The notes under the pieces were generated by a model. That model was given only the letters and a program-made list of their open reading frames with translations. It was not told the origin of the DNA and did not search any database. Both the position numbers and the translations under genes were made by a program. Shown piece after piece: positions 19,996-28,509 of a stretch of DNA of 64,000 bases. This stretch comes from Gemmatimonas phototrophica. Its GTDB lineage: Bacteria; Gemmatimonadota; Gemmatimonadetes; Gemmatimonadales; Gemmatimonadaceae. The stretch is from assembly GCF_000695095.2 (NCBI RefSeq), contig NZ_CP011454.1, positions 1,240,001 to 1,304,000 of the forward strand, written 5' to 3'. The first letter of the stretch is position 1. Every line of letters begins with the position of its first letter.

Positions 19996-21528
19996 TCAGG
20001 CGGGCATCATGGCGCGCTCTGCCGCGGCTTCGGCAATACGCGCGTGCATGGCGGCGGCATCCAGCATCTTGCGGGCTTCCGATGCCAGGGCCGCACCGCG
20101 GGCCGTGCCCTCCTCATCGAGTGAGACCACGTTGATGCGCACGTTGAGCACCGCACCTTTGCAGGCGGCTTCGGCCAGCAGTGCGGCCACGCACGCGTCA
20201 CTGACGGCGTTGCTGTTCCCCCGTTCGGCCAGAGCGGCGGCCAGCGCTGCGACTTCCACCGCCGTGCGTGCCGTTTCGAGGGGCACTTCGGCGGCGCCAA
20301 TGAGCGCTTCCCGAATGGCGGTGGCCCGTGCCTGTTGCTCTGGCTCGGAATCCTTTGGTAACTGATACGCGGCCCGCACCCCTTCGTAGGACTGAGCGTC
20401 CCGCTCCACCAGGGTGTTCAGCGTGCACCGCAAGGCACTGGCCTGCAGCGCGATCTGCTTCATCTCTATTTCTACACCCGCGTATTTCTTTCTTCCTACC
20501 GTCAGGCCGCTCACCATCTGGGCCAGCGCGGCCCCCAAGGCGCCGGCGTGGGCGGCCACACTGCCGCCTCCGGGTGTGGGGTCGGGGGAGGCCACGCGTG
20601 ACATGAAGCCATCGATGGATTCACCGCCCGACATGACGTCGCGCACCTTGGTCTCGAGCAGCATGGCCTTGGAAAAGCCTCGCAACTGGATATGGCGGGC
20701 GCCTGCCTCCAGCATCACCCGCTCCGGGACCAACCCCACAATTTCACTCCAGGTGGGGACGACCCCGTAGGCGGCGGCCTCGGTCTTCACGTACTCAAAC
20801 ACGCGATGCAGCGGCGTCTTTTCCGTGTCCACCAGATTCATGGATACCTGCGCCTGTCCGTCCACTTCCATGCCCAGCCCTTTCACATACCGCAGCCCCC
20901 CGGAGGAGCCGCGAATGGCTTTGGCCACGTCCTTGGCCACGGGGAGGTTTGCCTTGTCGCCCAGATAGACGTTGTAGGCCACCAAAAACGGCCGCGCGCC
21001 AATGGCGGTGGCGCCTGCGGTGGGATGCAACTCCGCCCCTCCGAAATCGGGGTGCCGAGCAGGGTTGGAGCGTACCTCCTCGCGGAGCCCCTCAAATTCT
21101 CCTCGACGGACATCGGCGAGATTTTCGCGGGCCGGCGTGGCGGCGGCCCGTTCGTACAGATAGACCGGGATGCCCAGTTCGCGGTGCGCGCGTTCACCCA
21201 GTTCACGGGCGAGCGCAATGCAATCGTCCATGGTGGCGCCATCGAGCGGAATGAACGGCACCACGTCGGTGGCGCCGATGCGGGGGTGCTCCCCCTGATG
21301 CGCCGTGAGATCGATTCGGTCGCGCGCCACCCGCATGGCCGCCAGCGCCGCCGGCACGGCCGCGACGAGCGAGGCGACGAAGGTGATCACGGTCCGGTGA
21401 TGCGACGGATCGCTGGACACGTCCAGCACATGGGCGCCGGCGGTGGTGGCGATGGCCTCGCGGATGGCCGCAATGACCACCGGATCTCGACCTTCAGAAA
21501 AATTGGGGACGCACTCGACGAGCGGCAC
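19996..21528 (-). CDS. ftcD: bifunctional glutamate formimidoyltransferase / formimidoyl-THF cyclodeaminase
   Basis: Transfers the formimino group from N-formiminoglutamate to tetrahydrofolate and then releases ammonia to give methenyl-THF. The 510 residues are a fusion: the transferase starts MPLVECVPNFSEG and includes SSDPSHHRTVITF and HPRIGATDVVPFIP; the cyclodeaminase starts near residue 310 with the signature DPTPGGGSVAAHAGALGAAL. This is normally the last step of histidine degradation, but no hutU or hutI is nearby, and the ammonia-lyase at 26008-27636 is TAL-like rather than HutH, so a local hut cluster is not supported. Confidence 0.93.
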   Translation of the reverse strand: MPLVECVPNFSEGRDPVVIAAIREAIATTAGAHVLDVSSDPSHHRTVITFVASLVAAVPAALAAMRVARDRIDLTAHQGEHPRIGATDVVPFIPLDGATMDDCIALARELGERAHRELGIPVYLYERAAATPARENLADVRRGEFEGLREEVRSNPARHPDFGGAELHPTAGATAIGARPFLVAYNVYLGDKANLPVAKDVAKAIRGSSGGLRYVKGLGMEVDGQAQVSMNLVDTEKTPLHRVFEYVKTEAAAYGVVPTWSEIVGLVPERVMLEAGARHIQLRGFSKAMLLETKVRDVMSGGESIDGFMSRVASPDPTPGGGSVAAHAGALGAALAQMVSGLTVGRKKYAGVEIEMKQIALQASALRCTLNTLVERDAQSYEGVRAAYQLPKDSEPEQQARATAIREALIGAAEVPLETARTAVEVAALAAALAERGNSNAVSDACVAALLAEAACKGAVLNVRINVVSLDEEGTARGAALASEARKMLDAAAMHARIAEAAAERAMMPA

Positions 21529-21570
21529 GATAGGCGGGGTGGGAGTGTCGGTCAGCGCTGCGCCGGAAAG

Positions 21571-22392
21571 TTAGCGCGTCCGGTCGTTGAGGACATCAAG
21601 AAACCAGTCGTGCAGGACGCCATTTGACGCCACGATGGTCCCCCCAATGAGGCGGGCGTCGTTGCCGTCGAGATCCGTGACCCGGCCACCCGCTTCGCGC
21701 ACCAGGAGCACACCGGCAGCAAGGTCCCAGGGGTTGAGCCAGAGCTCCCAGAAGGCGTCAAAGCGACCCCGGGCCACATCCGAGAGATCGAGCGCGGCCG
21801 AACCCGCGCGCCGCATACCGGAGACCACGGGCATGAGCCGCCGCATCATGCGCAGATATTCATCGGCCCGCGTGACGTCCTTGAAGGGAAATCCGGTGCC
21901 GATAAGGGCCCGGGCCGGGTCGGTGATGGTCGACACGTGGAGTGGCGAGTCGTCCACGAATGCGCCGCCCCCGAGGGTCGCATGACAACAGCCACCGCGG
22001 GCCACATCGTGCATCACGGCGGCCTGCGGTACGCCATCAAGGGCAATGCAGATGGACACCCCGTAGTTGGGGAAACCATGCAGGAAGTTGGTGGTCCCAT
22101 CGAGCGGATCCACAATCGCGACCAGCCCGTCCTCCGGATTGGCGTCACTGCTGAGTTCTTCGCCCACGATGCGAATGCCGGGAATGCGGGCGAGCAACAT
22201 GTCGCGAATGCGCTCTTCGGCGCCGAGATCGACATGGCTCACGAAGTCGGTCGCACTCTTGGCTTCCCATGCGACAGCGCGATGTGTGTGCGCTTCGTGG
22301 GTAATGAAGTCGGCGGCGGTCTGCGCGGCGGCTCTGGCAGCGTCGCGCCAGGCGAGGCGGTCGGGGGTTGGCATGGTGTGAAATTTGGTCAC
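21571..22392 (-). CDS. suhB: inositol monophosphatase family protein
   Basis: A 273-residue Mg2+-dependent phosphatase. The family metal site is complete: GEEL (about 98-101), DPLDGTTNF and WDLAAGVLLVREAGG near the C terminus. The substrate may be inositol phosphate, histidinol phosphate or a nucleotide such as PAP; the sequence alone does not decide. An internal Met at residue 7 (22374) is an alternative start. It is divergent from trpS with a short intergenic region, and 42 bases upstream of ftcD. Confidence 0.88.
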   Translation of the reverse strand: MTKFHTMPTPDRLAWRDAARAAAQTAADFITHEAHTHRAVAWEAKSATDFVSHVDLGAEERIRDMLLARIPGIRIVGEELSSDANPEDGLVAIVDPLDGTTNFLHGFPNYGVSICIALDGVPQAAVMHDVARGGCCHATLGGGAFVDDSPLHVSTITDPARALIGTGFPFKDVTRADEYLRMMRRLMPVVSGMRRAGSAALDLSDVARGRFDAFWELWLNPWDLAAGVLLVREAGGRVTDLDGNDARLIGGTIVASNGVLHDWFLDVLNDRTR

Positions 22393-22468
22393 AGGGGTAT
22401 GTGAACTGCAGATGGCCGTCTGCGCTCTGCTGTTTGTGATGCCACCGCACGCCGCTTACGTTACGCAC

Positions 22469-23464
22469 ATGGCTCGCATCTTCAGTGGCATCCAGCCTTC
22501 GGGCGAACTGCATATCGGCAATTATCTGGGCGCAGTGAAAAACTGGGTCCAGCTCCAGGCAACCTACCCCGGTGCCATCTACTGTGTCGTGGACTACCAC
22601 GCCATTACCGGCAGCTATGACCCGGCCGTGCTGCGGGCGCGGCGGTGGGGGATGGCCAAGTCGCTGCTGGCGGCGGGTATTGATCCGGCGCAGGCTGTGC
22701 TGTTCATGCAGAGCGATGTGCCGGAGCACACCGAACTGTCGTGGATCTTCACGACCATCACGCCGCTCGGCGACCTGGAGCGGCAGACGCAGTTCAAGGA
22801 CAAGTCGTCGAAGATGGAAAGCATTCCCGCCGGGCTGCTCATGTATCCGGTCTTGCAGAGCGCCGACATTCTGCTCTACCGTGCCGACAGCATTCCGGTG
22901 GGTGAGGATCAGATTCAGCATCTGGAGCTGGCGCGGGATACGGCGCGGAAGTTCAACGCGAAGTTTGGCGTGGAGTATTTCCCGGAGCCCAAGCCGCTAC
23001 TCACGCCGACGCGCCGCATCATGGGGTTGGATGGCAACGCCAAGATGTCCAAGTCGCTTGGCAACACCATTGGATTGCTGGAAACCGACGAGGAGATCTG
23101 GCAGAAACTCCGGCCGGCCATGACCGATCCGCAGCGGGTGCGCAAAAGCGATCCGGGGCGTCCGGAGGTGTGCAACATTTATCAGCTGCACAAGGCGTTC
23201 AATGATGAAGCGACCGTCAGCAACGTGGCGCAGCAGTGCAGCACCGCCGGGTGGGGGTGCATGGACTGCAAGAAGGTGCTGCTGGAAGGCATGGTGCAGG
23301 AGCTGACCCCGATTCGTCGTCGCAGCGCCGAATTGGACGCCGAGCCACAGCGGGTGCTGGATGCGCTGGCCGATGGGGGGCGTGCGGCGCGTGGTATTGC
23401 GCAGCAGACCATTGCTGAAGTTCGCGACATCATGGGGCTGGGCTCTACGGGGCTGGCGGGCTGA
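22469..23464 (+). CDS. trpS: tryptophanyl-tRNA synthetase
   Basis: Class I aminoacyl-tRNA synthetase charging tRNA-Trp. The 331 residues start MARIFSGIQPSGELHIGNYLGA, giving the HIGN form of the HIGH motif. The KMSKS loop is KMSKSLGN. VGEDQIQHLELARD is also conserved. Residues encoded before 22469 do not match the family, so that ATG is chosen. Confidence 0.97.
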   Translation: MARIFSGIQPSGELHIGNYLGAVKNWVQLQATYPGAIYCVVDYHAITGSYDPAVLRARRWGMAKSLLAAGIDPAQAVLFMQSDVPEHTELSWIFTTITPLGDLERQTQFKDKSSKMESIPAGLLMYPVLQSADILLYRADSIPVGEDQIQHLELARDTARKFNAKFGVEYFPEPKPLLTPTRRIMGLDGNAKMSKSLGNTIGLLETDEEIWQKLRPAMTDPQRVRKSDPGRPEVCNIYQLHKAFNDEATVSNVAQQCSTAGWGCMDCKKVLLEGMVQELTPIRRRSAELDAEPQRVLDALADGGRAARGIAQQTIAEVRDIMGLGSTGLAG

Positions 23465-23557
23465 CCGGGCGTGGCGGCGCGGAGCGCGGGTGATACCCGC
23501 AGTCTGCGTGCCGACGCGTTGCCGGGTTGGGGCCGAATCGTCTGTACGGGGGAGCGA

Positions 23558-24892
23558 GTGGCCGTTCCCTTCCACCAGACCGTGACTGTGGCAATCGAAC
23601 GTATCATCAAGGCAGCCGTCGAACGCGGAGCGTCCGACGTGCACATCAAGGCCGGCGACGTGGTCCGTGCACGTATCGACGGGCGCCTTGTGGTGCTGAC
23701 GAAGCAGACGTTGACGGCCGAACAGACGCGCGCGATTGCGTTGCATCTGATGAGCAACGATGTGGATCGCGCCACGATTGATACACTGAAGGATTTTGAT
23801 TGCTCGTGGGCCTCGGCGGGTGTGGGACGCTTTCGTGTGAACATTCTGCGACAGCGCGCTGCGCACTCCATTGTGATGCGCGTGATTCCCGAGCAGGTCC
23901 CAACCGTGCACACCTTGCGGTTGCCCCCGGTACTCACGCGCATTGCGCACACGGAGCGCGGCATGGTGCTGGTGACCGGCGTAACGGGCTCGGGCAAGTC
24001 GAGCACCATGGCGGCACTGGTGAATGAGATCAACGGGTCCTACGAAAAGCATATCCTGACGCTCGAAAACCCCATTGAATTCATTCACAACGACATCAAG
24101 AGCTCGGTCACGCAGCGTGAGGTCGGCATTGATACGGATACGTTCCGCATGGGGTTGCGGGCGGCGCTTCGTCAGGATCCCGATGTCATTCTGATTGGCG
24201 AAATGCGTGATGCGGAAACGATTGACACGGCCATGAAAGCGGCCGAGACGGGGCACTTGCTCATCTCCACGCTGCACACGCCGGATGCGGTGACCACGGT
24301 AATGCGTATCGTGGCCATGTTTCCGCCGGAAGAGCAGCTGGTGGTGCGCATGCGTCTCGCCGAGTCGCTGCATGCGGTGGTGTCGCAGCGTCTGTTGCCG
24401 CGCAAGAGCGGGCAGGGACGTGTGGTGGCGGCCGAGGTCATGGTGGTCACGAGTACGATTCGTGATCTCATTGCGGAAGGGCGCATTGCCGAAATCCGCG
24501 ACTACATCGCGGACGGCTCCCAGTACGGAATGCAGACCTTCGATCAGCATCTCACGGAGCTGGTGCAGTCCGGCGAGATCGAGTTTGAAGTGGCGAAGGG
24601 CGCCGCGACCAATCCGGCCGACTTCGAGTTGGCGTTCCGCATGGGGCGCAACCGCAAGACACCGGCGATCGGGCAGCTGGCCAAGCCGATAGCCCCTCCG
24701 CATCCGGCGGCAGCACGGCCAGTGGCGCCCGCCGCGCCGACGGCAGGCCTGGGGAGCAATCCGCTGGGCACGGGGCACACCCTGCCTCCACTGGCGACGA
24801 GTCCGAGTGGTCATGAATCGGTGACGAGTCCCAATCCGCTGAAGAACGACACGGTCTTCGGCAGCGGCTTCGAGAGTCTGTTCGGGTCGTAG
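23558..24892 (+). CDS. pilT: PilT-like type IV pilus retraction ATPase
   Basis: Hexameric ATPase that would depolymerise type IV pili for twitching motility. From a GTG start at 23558 (with GGGGGAG just upstream) the protein has 445 residues. It has the PilT N-terminal PAS-like domain (ASDVHIKAGD), Walker A GVTGSGKSS, the Asp box TLENPIEFIH, Walker B LRQDPDVILIGEMRD and the His box GHLLISTLHT. The last 80 residues are a Pro/Ala-rich low-complexity tail not usual for PilT. No other pil genes are adjacent; PilT paralogues such as PilU share these motifs. Confidence 0.88.
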   Translation: MAVPFHQTVTVAIERIIKAAVERGASDVHIKAGDVVRARIDGRLVVLTKQTLTAEQTRAIALHLMSNDVDRATIDTLKDFDCSWASAGVGRFRVNILRQRAAHSIVMRVIPEQVPTVHTLRLPPVLTRIAHTERGMVLVTGVTGSGKSSTMAALVNEINGSYEKHILTLENPIEFIHNDIKSSVTQREVGIDTDTFRMGLRAALRQDPDVILIGEMRDAETIDTAMKAAETGHLLISTLHTPDAVTTVMRIVAMFPPEEQLVVRMRLAESLHAVVSQRLLPRKSGQGRVVAAEVMVVTSTIRDLIAEGRIAEIRDYIADGSQYGMQTFDQHLTELVQSGEIEFEVAKGAATNPADFELAFRMGRNRKTPAIGQLAKPIAPPHPAAARPVAPAAPTAGLGSNPLGTGHTLPPLATSPSGHESVTSPNPLKNDTVFGSGFESLFGS

Positions 24893-24919
24893 CCGCCCTG
24901 CTGCGGCGTGGGTGTTTCG

Positions 24920-25837
24920 ATGTACATTCCGCAGATGTCCAACCTCTCCGTTGCCCAGCTGGGCGGGCTCATGGTGCCCGCCGTTTCCACGTTCACCGCG
25001 TCCGGTGAACTCGATGGCGCCGCGTTTCAGCGCAATCTCGATGCCCACCTCTCCTTCGGGATGGACGGTGTGCTGGTGGGGGGCAGCAGCGGGGAGTCCG
25101 CGCTGCTCGAGAACGATGATCGCCGGCAGTTGCTGGTCTGGGCGCGCGAGCGCATCCCGCAGGACAAGTGGCTGCTGGCGGGTATCGGCAGCGAGAGCAC
25201 GCGACTGACCATTCAGCGCGCGAGGGATGCGAGGGATGCGGGGGCGTCGGCGGTGCTGGTGATTTCGCCGCACTACTTCCTGAAGCGTATGACTGAGCCG
25301 GCGCTGCTGGCGCATTTCCGGGCGGTGGCCGATGCGAGCCCGCTGCCGGTGCTGCTGTACAACATGCCGGCGTACACGCACATCGTGCTGAGTCCCAATT
25401 TTGTGCACGAGATGGCGCGGCACGACAATGTGATTGGCATGAAGGACAGTGCCGGCAACATTCCGGTGCTGCAGCAGTATCTCGAGGCGCAGAGCGACAC
25501 GTTCAAGGTGTTGACCGGCAGTGGCGGCACGGTGGTGCCGGCGCTGGAGGCGGGAGTGTCGGGCGCCATTCTGGCAATTGGGCTGTACGCCGGCCCGGCG
25601 GTGCGGAAGATGGTGGATACGTACCGGGCGGGCGATCACGCCGCGGCGGCGGCGATGCAGGCGAGTCTCACGCCGTTGGCGACGGATATTGCGGGCGCGA
25701 TGGGTCCAGCCGGGATCAAGGCCGCGATGGATCTGGTGGGCCTGTCGGGCGGCGCGCCGCGCTCGCCGCTGTTGCCGGTGGTGGGCGACGAACTCGAGAC
25801 GGTACGTGCGCGACTGGGAGCGGCGGGACTGCTCTGA
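24920..25837 (+). CDS. DHDPS/NAL-family class I aldolase, not a typical DapA
   Basis: A TIM-barrel Schiff-base aldolase of the dihydrodipicolinate synthase family, about 305 residues. The Schiff-base Lys is in IGMKDSAGN, the catalytic Tyr in LLYNMPAYT, and the pyruvate-binding turn is GGSSGES in place of GTTGE. True DapA has an Arg in the YNxPGRT motif to bind the aspartate-semialdehyde carboxylate; here it is PAYT, so another pyruvate-type aldolase substrate is likely. Possible starts are GTG 24908, ATG 24920 or ATG 24935; none has a strong ribosome site. Confidence 0.85.
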   Translation: MYIPQMSNLSVAQLGGLMVPAVSTFTASGELDGAAFQRNLDAHLSFGMDGVLVGGSSGESALLENDDRRQLLVWARERIPQDKWLLAGIGSESTRLTIQRARDARDAGASAVLVISPHYFLKRMTEPALLAHFRAVADASPLPVLLYNMPAYTHIVLSPNFVHEMARHDNVIGMKDSAGNIPVLQQYLEAQSDTFKVLTGSGGTVVPALEAGVSGAILAIGLYAGPAVRKMVDTYRAGDHAAAAAMQASLTPLATDIAGAMGPAGIKAAMDLVGLSGGAPRSPLLPVVGDELETVRARLGAAGLL

Positions 25838-25850
25838 CCTGTCGTGCCGC

Positions 25851-25901
25851 GTCTCGTGTCTCGTGTCTCGTGTCGCGCCTCGCGGCCGTGAGATACGAGA
25901 C
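25851..25901 (+). repeat. TCTCGTG heptamer repeat with inverted copy
   Basis: TCTCGTG is repeated three times head to tail at 25851-25873, and an inverted relative (TGAGATACGAGAC) lies at 25889-25901, so the transcript can fold back. It occupies the 170-bp space between convergent genes (aldolase and ammonia-lyase). Terminator-like function is possible, though there is no T-run. Confidence 0.6.
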
Positions 25902-26007
25902 CGGCGATAGGCAGATACAGACTATGCGGGCGTTGCGATATCCATCGCACGTTCGATCGTCGCAATGCTCTCACTGTCTGCTTCTGGCCGTCTCCGGTCT
26001 CAGCGTT

Positions 26008-27636
26008 TCAGTGGGTGAGTGAGGCGTCCCAGTCTACGCGTTCGAGGTTCCCTGAGAGTTGCTGGATGTCTGGTGACAACGGGCGATCCTGATACAGATA
26101 CTCGTGCTGCTCGCGAATCCACCGTACGACGGCCCGACTACCGGGCGAAAAGCCGGCCAGTACGGTGCCGCCGCGTTGTTCCGCTGCCTGCGCAAGCGCC
26201 AGCGCATGAATGGCCAGGACATGAAATACCAGATCGAGCGAGTCGGCCGTCTTGCGCGCGGCAATGGTACCCATCGTCACGACATCCTGATTGTTGGCAT
26301 TCGTGGGCACCGACTGAATGGAGGCTGGTACCGCCCGCGTCCGTAGCTCAGCGACCAGTGCGCTGGCCGTCACCTGGGCCCCCATGAACCCCGAGTTCAC
26401 CCCGTCCGGTCCACCGTGCAGAAAGGCCGGCAGGCCGTGATTCTGGGTGCGGTCGGTGAGTCGCGCAATACAACGCTCGGCATGAATAGCCAGCTTCACG
26501 ACGGCCATCTGCAATGCGTCCGACGCGAAGGCCACGTGCTGCCCGTAAAAATTGCCACCGTGCAGAATCGCGTCATCGTCCGCAAACACCAGCGGGTTAT
26601 CGGTTGCACTATGCAGCTCCACCGTAACGGTCTCATCGTGGAAGCGCATGACGTCGAGCACCGCCCCAATGACCTGCGGTACACAGCGAATGGTGTACGG
26701 ATCCTGCGGACACTCCCCTTCGGGAAGCCACCCTTCCACGGCCTGTGATTCGTCGAGACGCGGCGGGGGCTGGACATGGGGAACGAGTCGGTCGCTGCCG
26801 GCAGTCCAACGCTGGAGCGCGGCATGGGCCGTCTTCTGCCCGGGATGAGGGCGTGCGTCGGCGAATCGTGCATCCCATGCTTCCAGGCGACCGCCCAGGC
26901 ATTCGGCGTACAGGACGCTGAGGCGCAGGGCAAGATGGGCGGCCCGTCGGGCCCGTTCGGCATTCACGGCGGCAATGCCGGTCATGCAGGAGGTGCCGTT
27001 GACCAAGGCAATGCCCTCTTTATGCCCGAGCGTTATGGGGGCCAGCCCTGCGGCCTGCAAGGCGGCGCTCGCCGGCAGTCGCGTTCCGTCGTACCACATT
27101 TCACCCTCACCCATCAGGGTGAGCGCCACGTGGGCCAATGGGGTGAGGTCACCGCTTGCACCCACCGTGCCCATCTCGGGGACTACGGGGACGAGCCCGA
27201 GATTGAGGCACTCGAGCAGACGATCGAAGAGCGGCGCGCTCACGCCCGAGTATCCACGTGCAAGGCTTGAGGCACGCGCAGCCATCATGGCGCGCGTGTG
27301 TACCGGCGACAGGGGTTTCCCCACCCCGCTGCACAGGTGATACACCAGATTGCGCTGCAGCAGGTGAGCATGCTCAGGCGTGACGGGATGCGACGCCAGC
27401 GGGCCGTACCCCGTGGTGACGCCATAAATGCGTCGGCGCTCTTCAACCATGCGGGTGAGCGTGGCGTGCGACGCGGCCATCCGCGCGCGTGCGTCCTCTC
27501 CAATGTGAACCGGGCATGCGCCCGTGGCTACGGCGTGGATGTCCCGGGTGGTGAGCGTGCCGCCGAGGTCCACAGACGACGCCAGGCAGGGCATTGTCGC
27601 GATAACCTCTTCCGGTAGGACTGCTGTTGCCATCAT
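26008..27636 (-). CDS. tal: tyrosine ammonia-lyase for PYP chromophore synthesis (easily misnamed HutH)
   Basis: MIO-dependent aromatic amino acid ammonia-lyase, 542 residues. The prosthetic group forms from Ala160-Ser161-Gly162 in GTVGASGDLTPLAH. Tyr71 (IYGVTTGYG) is the catalytic loop Tyr. The residues that set substrate choice, after NLV, are His100-Leu101 (NLVYHLCSGVG): His-Leu is the tyrosine-specific pair of Rhodobacter TAL, while HutH has Ser-His and plant PAL has Phe-Leu. Other blocks (LRPHPGQK-like ARPHPGQK, LHGGNFYGQHVA, NSGFMGAQVTA, TNANNQDVV) also follow the Rhodobacter enzyme. The product p-coumarate is the PYP chromophore, and a PYP gene lies 4 kb away. ATG 27636 follows AGGA; ATG 27633 is an alternative. 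Confidence 0.9.
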   Translation of the reverse strand: MMATAVLPEEVIATMPCLASSVDLGGTLTTRDIHAVATGACPVHIGEDARARMAASHATLTRMVEERRRIYGVTTGYGPLASHPVTPEHAHLLQRNLVYHLCSGVGKPLSPVHTRAMMAARASSLARGYSGVSAPLFDRLLECLNLGLVPVVPEMGTVGASGDLTPLAHVALTLMGEGEMWYDGTRLPASAALQAAGLAPITLGHKEGIALVNGTSCMTGIAAVNAERARRAAHLALRLSVLYAECLGGRLEAWDARFADARPHPGQKTAHAALQRWTAGSDRLVPHVQPPPRLDESQAVEGWLPEGECPQDPYTIRCVPQVIGAVLDVMRFHDETVTVELHSATDNPLVFADDDAILHGGNFYGQHVAFASDALQMAVVKLAIHAERCIARLTDRTQNHGLPAFLHGGPDGVNSGFMGAQVTASALVAELRTRAVPASIQSVPTNANNQDVVTMGTIAARKTADSLDLVFHVLAIHALALAQAAEQRGGTVLAGFSPGSRAVVRWIREQHEYLYQDRPLSPDIQQLSGNLERVDWDASLTH

Positions 27637-28468
27637 GATTCCTGTCGACATGTCCAACTCGCCTTCCCAAGAGCCAACGCACTCCGGCATCGGAATGGGG
27701 CCCGCGACCGCCCTGTGGCGCGATCGTTTGCATCGGTGTCTTGCCTCGAACGCCACACCGGTGGTGCTGTTCCCCGACGCGGTGCGCAGTGCGGCGTCTC
27801 TTTGGGCCGGGATGCGCACCTGGACGCACCACCTGCGAAACGCCGGTATTCTGGCTGGCGACGTGGTGGTGTGTGCGCTGCCGTCAGGGGACGGGCTGCT
27901 GCAGTTGTTGCTGGCCTGCTTGTGGGATGGAATTTCCGTGGAGATCCATTCGCCCGACTGCGAGCTCAGTGCTTTGCTCGGGCGCGTTGAACGGGTCGAC
28001 GGCACGGTGCTGGTGGTGTCGTTGCTTCCGGAGATGGCGCCGCCGTGGATGCATGCTCCGGCGAATGGCGGATGGCCCAACGAGTCCCGCAGCCTCACCA
28101 GCCGTTGCTCCCACCCTCGCCAGCCCGATCGCCTCGAGGAGCCGGTCGTGCGTCTGCGCGATAAGCGCGGGCTGACGCACGCGGAGTTGCTCCATGCTGT
28201 CATGGAGCAGTGTCGCGATGCATCGTTGCAGGGACGCTGTGTCCTGAGCCTCGTTGACTGGCACCATGAGTCGGGATTGGTTGGTGGTGTGTTGGCCCCC
28301 TTGCTTTGCGCCGAGGAACTGTTCGTGCTGAGCGCGCACGACATCACCGCCATCGAACGCGTGCTGGGCCACGAGCCAGTGAGCCATGTCCTCGTGGGAT
28401 CCGTGGACGAGCAGCGATTTCGCCAGGTTCTCACCCTCCCGTCCCACGTGACGCTGCGGCTCTGTTGA
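27635..28468 (+). CDS. pcl: shortened AMP-dependent ligase-like protein, candidate p-coumarate:CoA ligase
   Basis: A 277-residue relative of the N-terminal half of acyl-CoA synthetases. DVVVCALPSGDGLLQLLLACLWDG (77-100), THAELLHAV (181-189) and LSLVDWHHESGLVGGVLAPLL (205-224) match family blocks. The ATP-binding TSGTTGxPK loop, expected around residue 172-180, is replaced by VRLRDKRG, and nothing equivalent to the C-terminal A5-A10 motifs follows. No frameshifted remainder was found in other frames. PYP loci carry a pCL ligase that activates p-coumarate, and this gene is divergent from tal, so it is the positional candidate; activity is doubtful from sequence. Alternative starts are ATG 27650 and ATG 27695. 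The first two overlap or abut the tal start. Confidence 0.62.
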   Translation: MIPVDMSNSPSQEPTHSGIGMGPATALWRDRLHRCLASNATPVVLFPDAVRSAASLWAGMRTWTHHLRNAGILAGDVVVCALPSGDGLLQLLLACLWDGISVEIHSPDCELSALLGRVERVDGTVLVVSLLPEMAPPWMHAPANGGWPNESRSLTSRCSHPRQPDRLEEPVVRLRDKRGLTHAELLHAVMEQCRDASLQGRCVLSLVDWHHESGLVGGVLAPLLCAEELFVLSAHDITAIERVLGHEPVSHVLVGSVDEQRFRQVLTLPSHVTLRLC

Positions 28469-28509
28469 CGAGAAGTGGCTGGAGACGTTCCGGCGTGACG
28501 GTACGGATG

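Noticed and set aside
22997-25639. 880-codon open frame on the minus strand
   Set aside because: It is antisense to trpS, pilT and the aldolase, with Arg/His-rich composition typical of shadows of GC-rich genes and no recognisable domain.
19996-27636. Histidine utilisation cluster (ftcD plus hutH)
   Set aside because: The ammonia-lyase carries the TAL residue pair and lies beside PYP, and no hutU or hutI is present. The two genes are 4.5 kb apart with unrelated genes between them.
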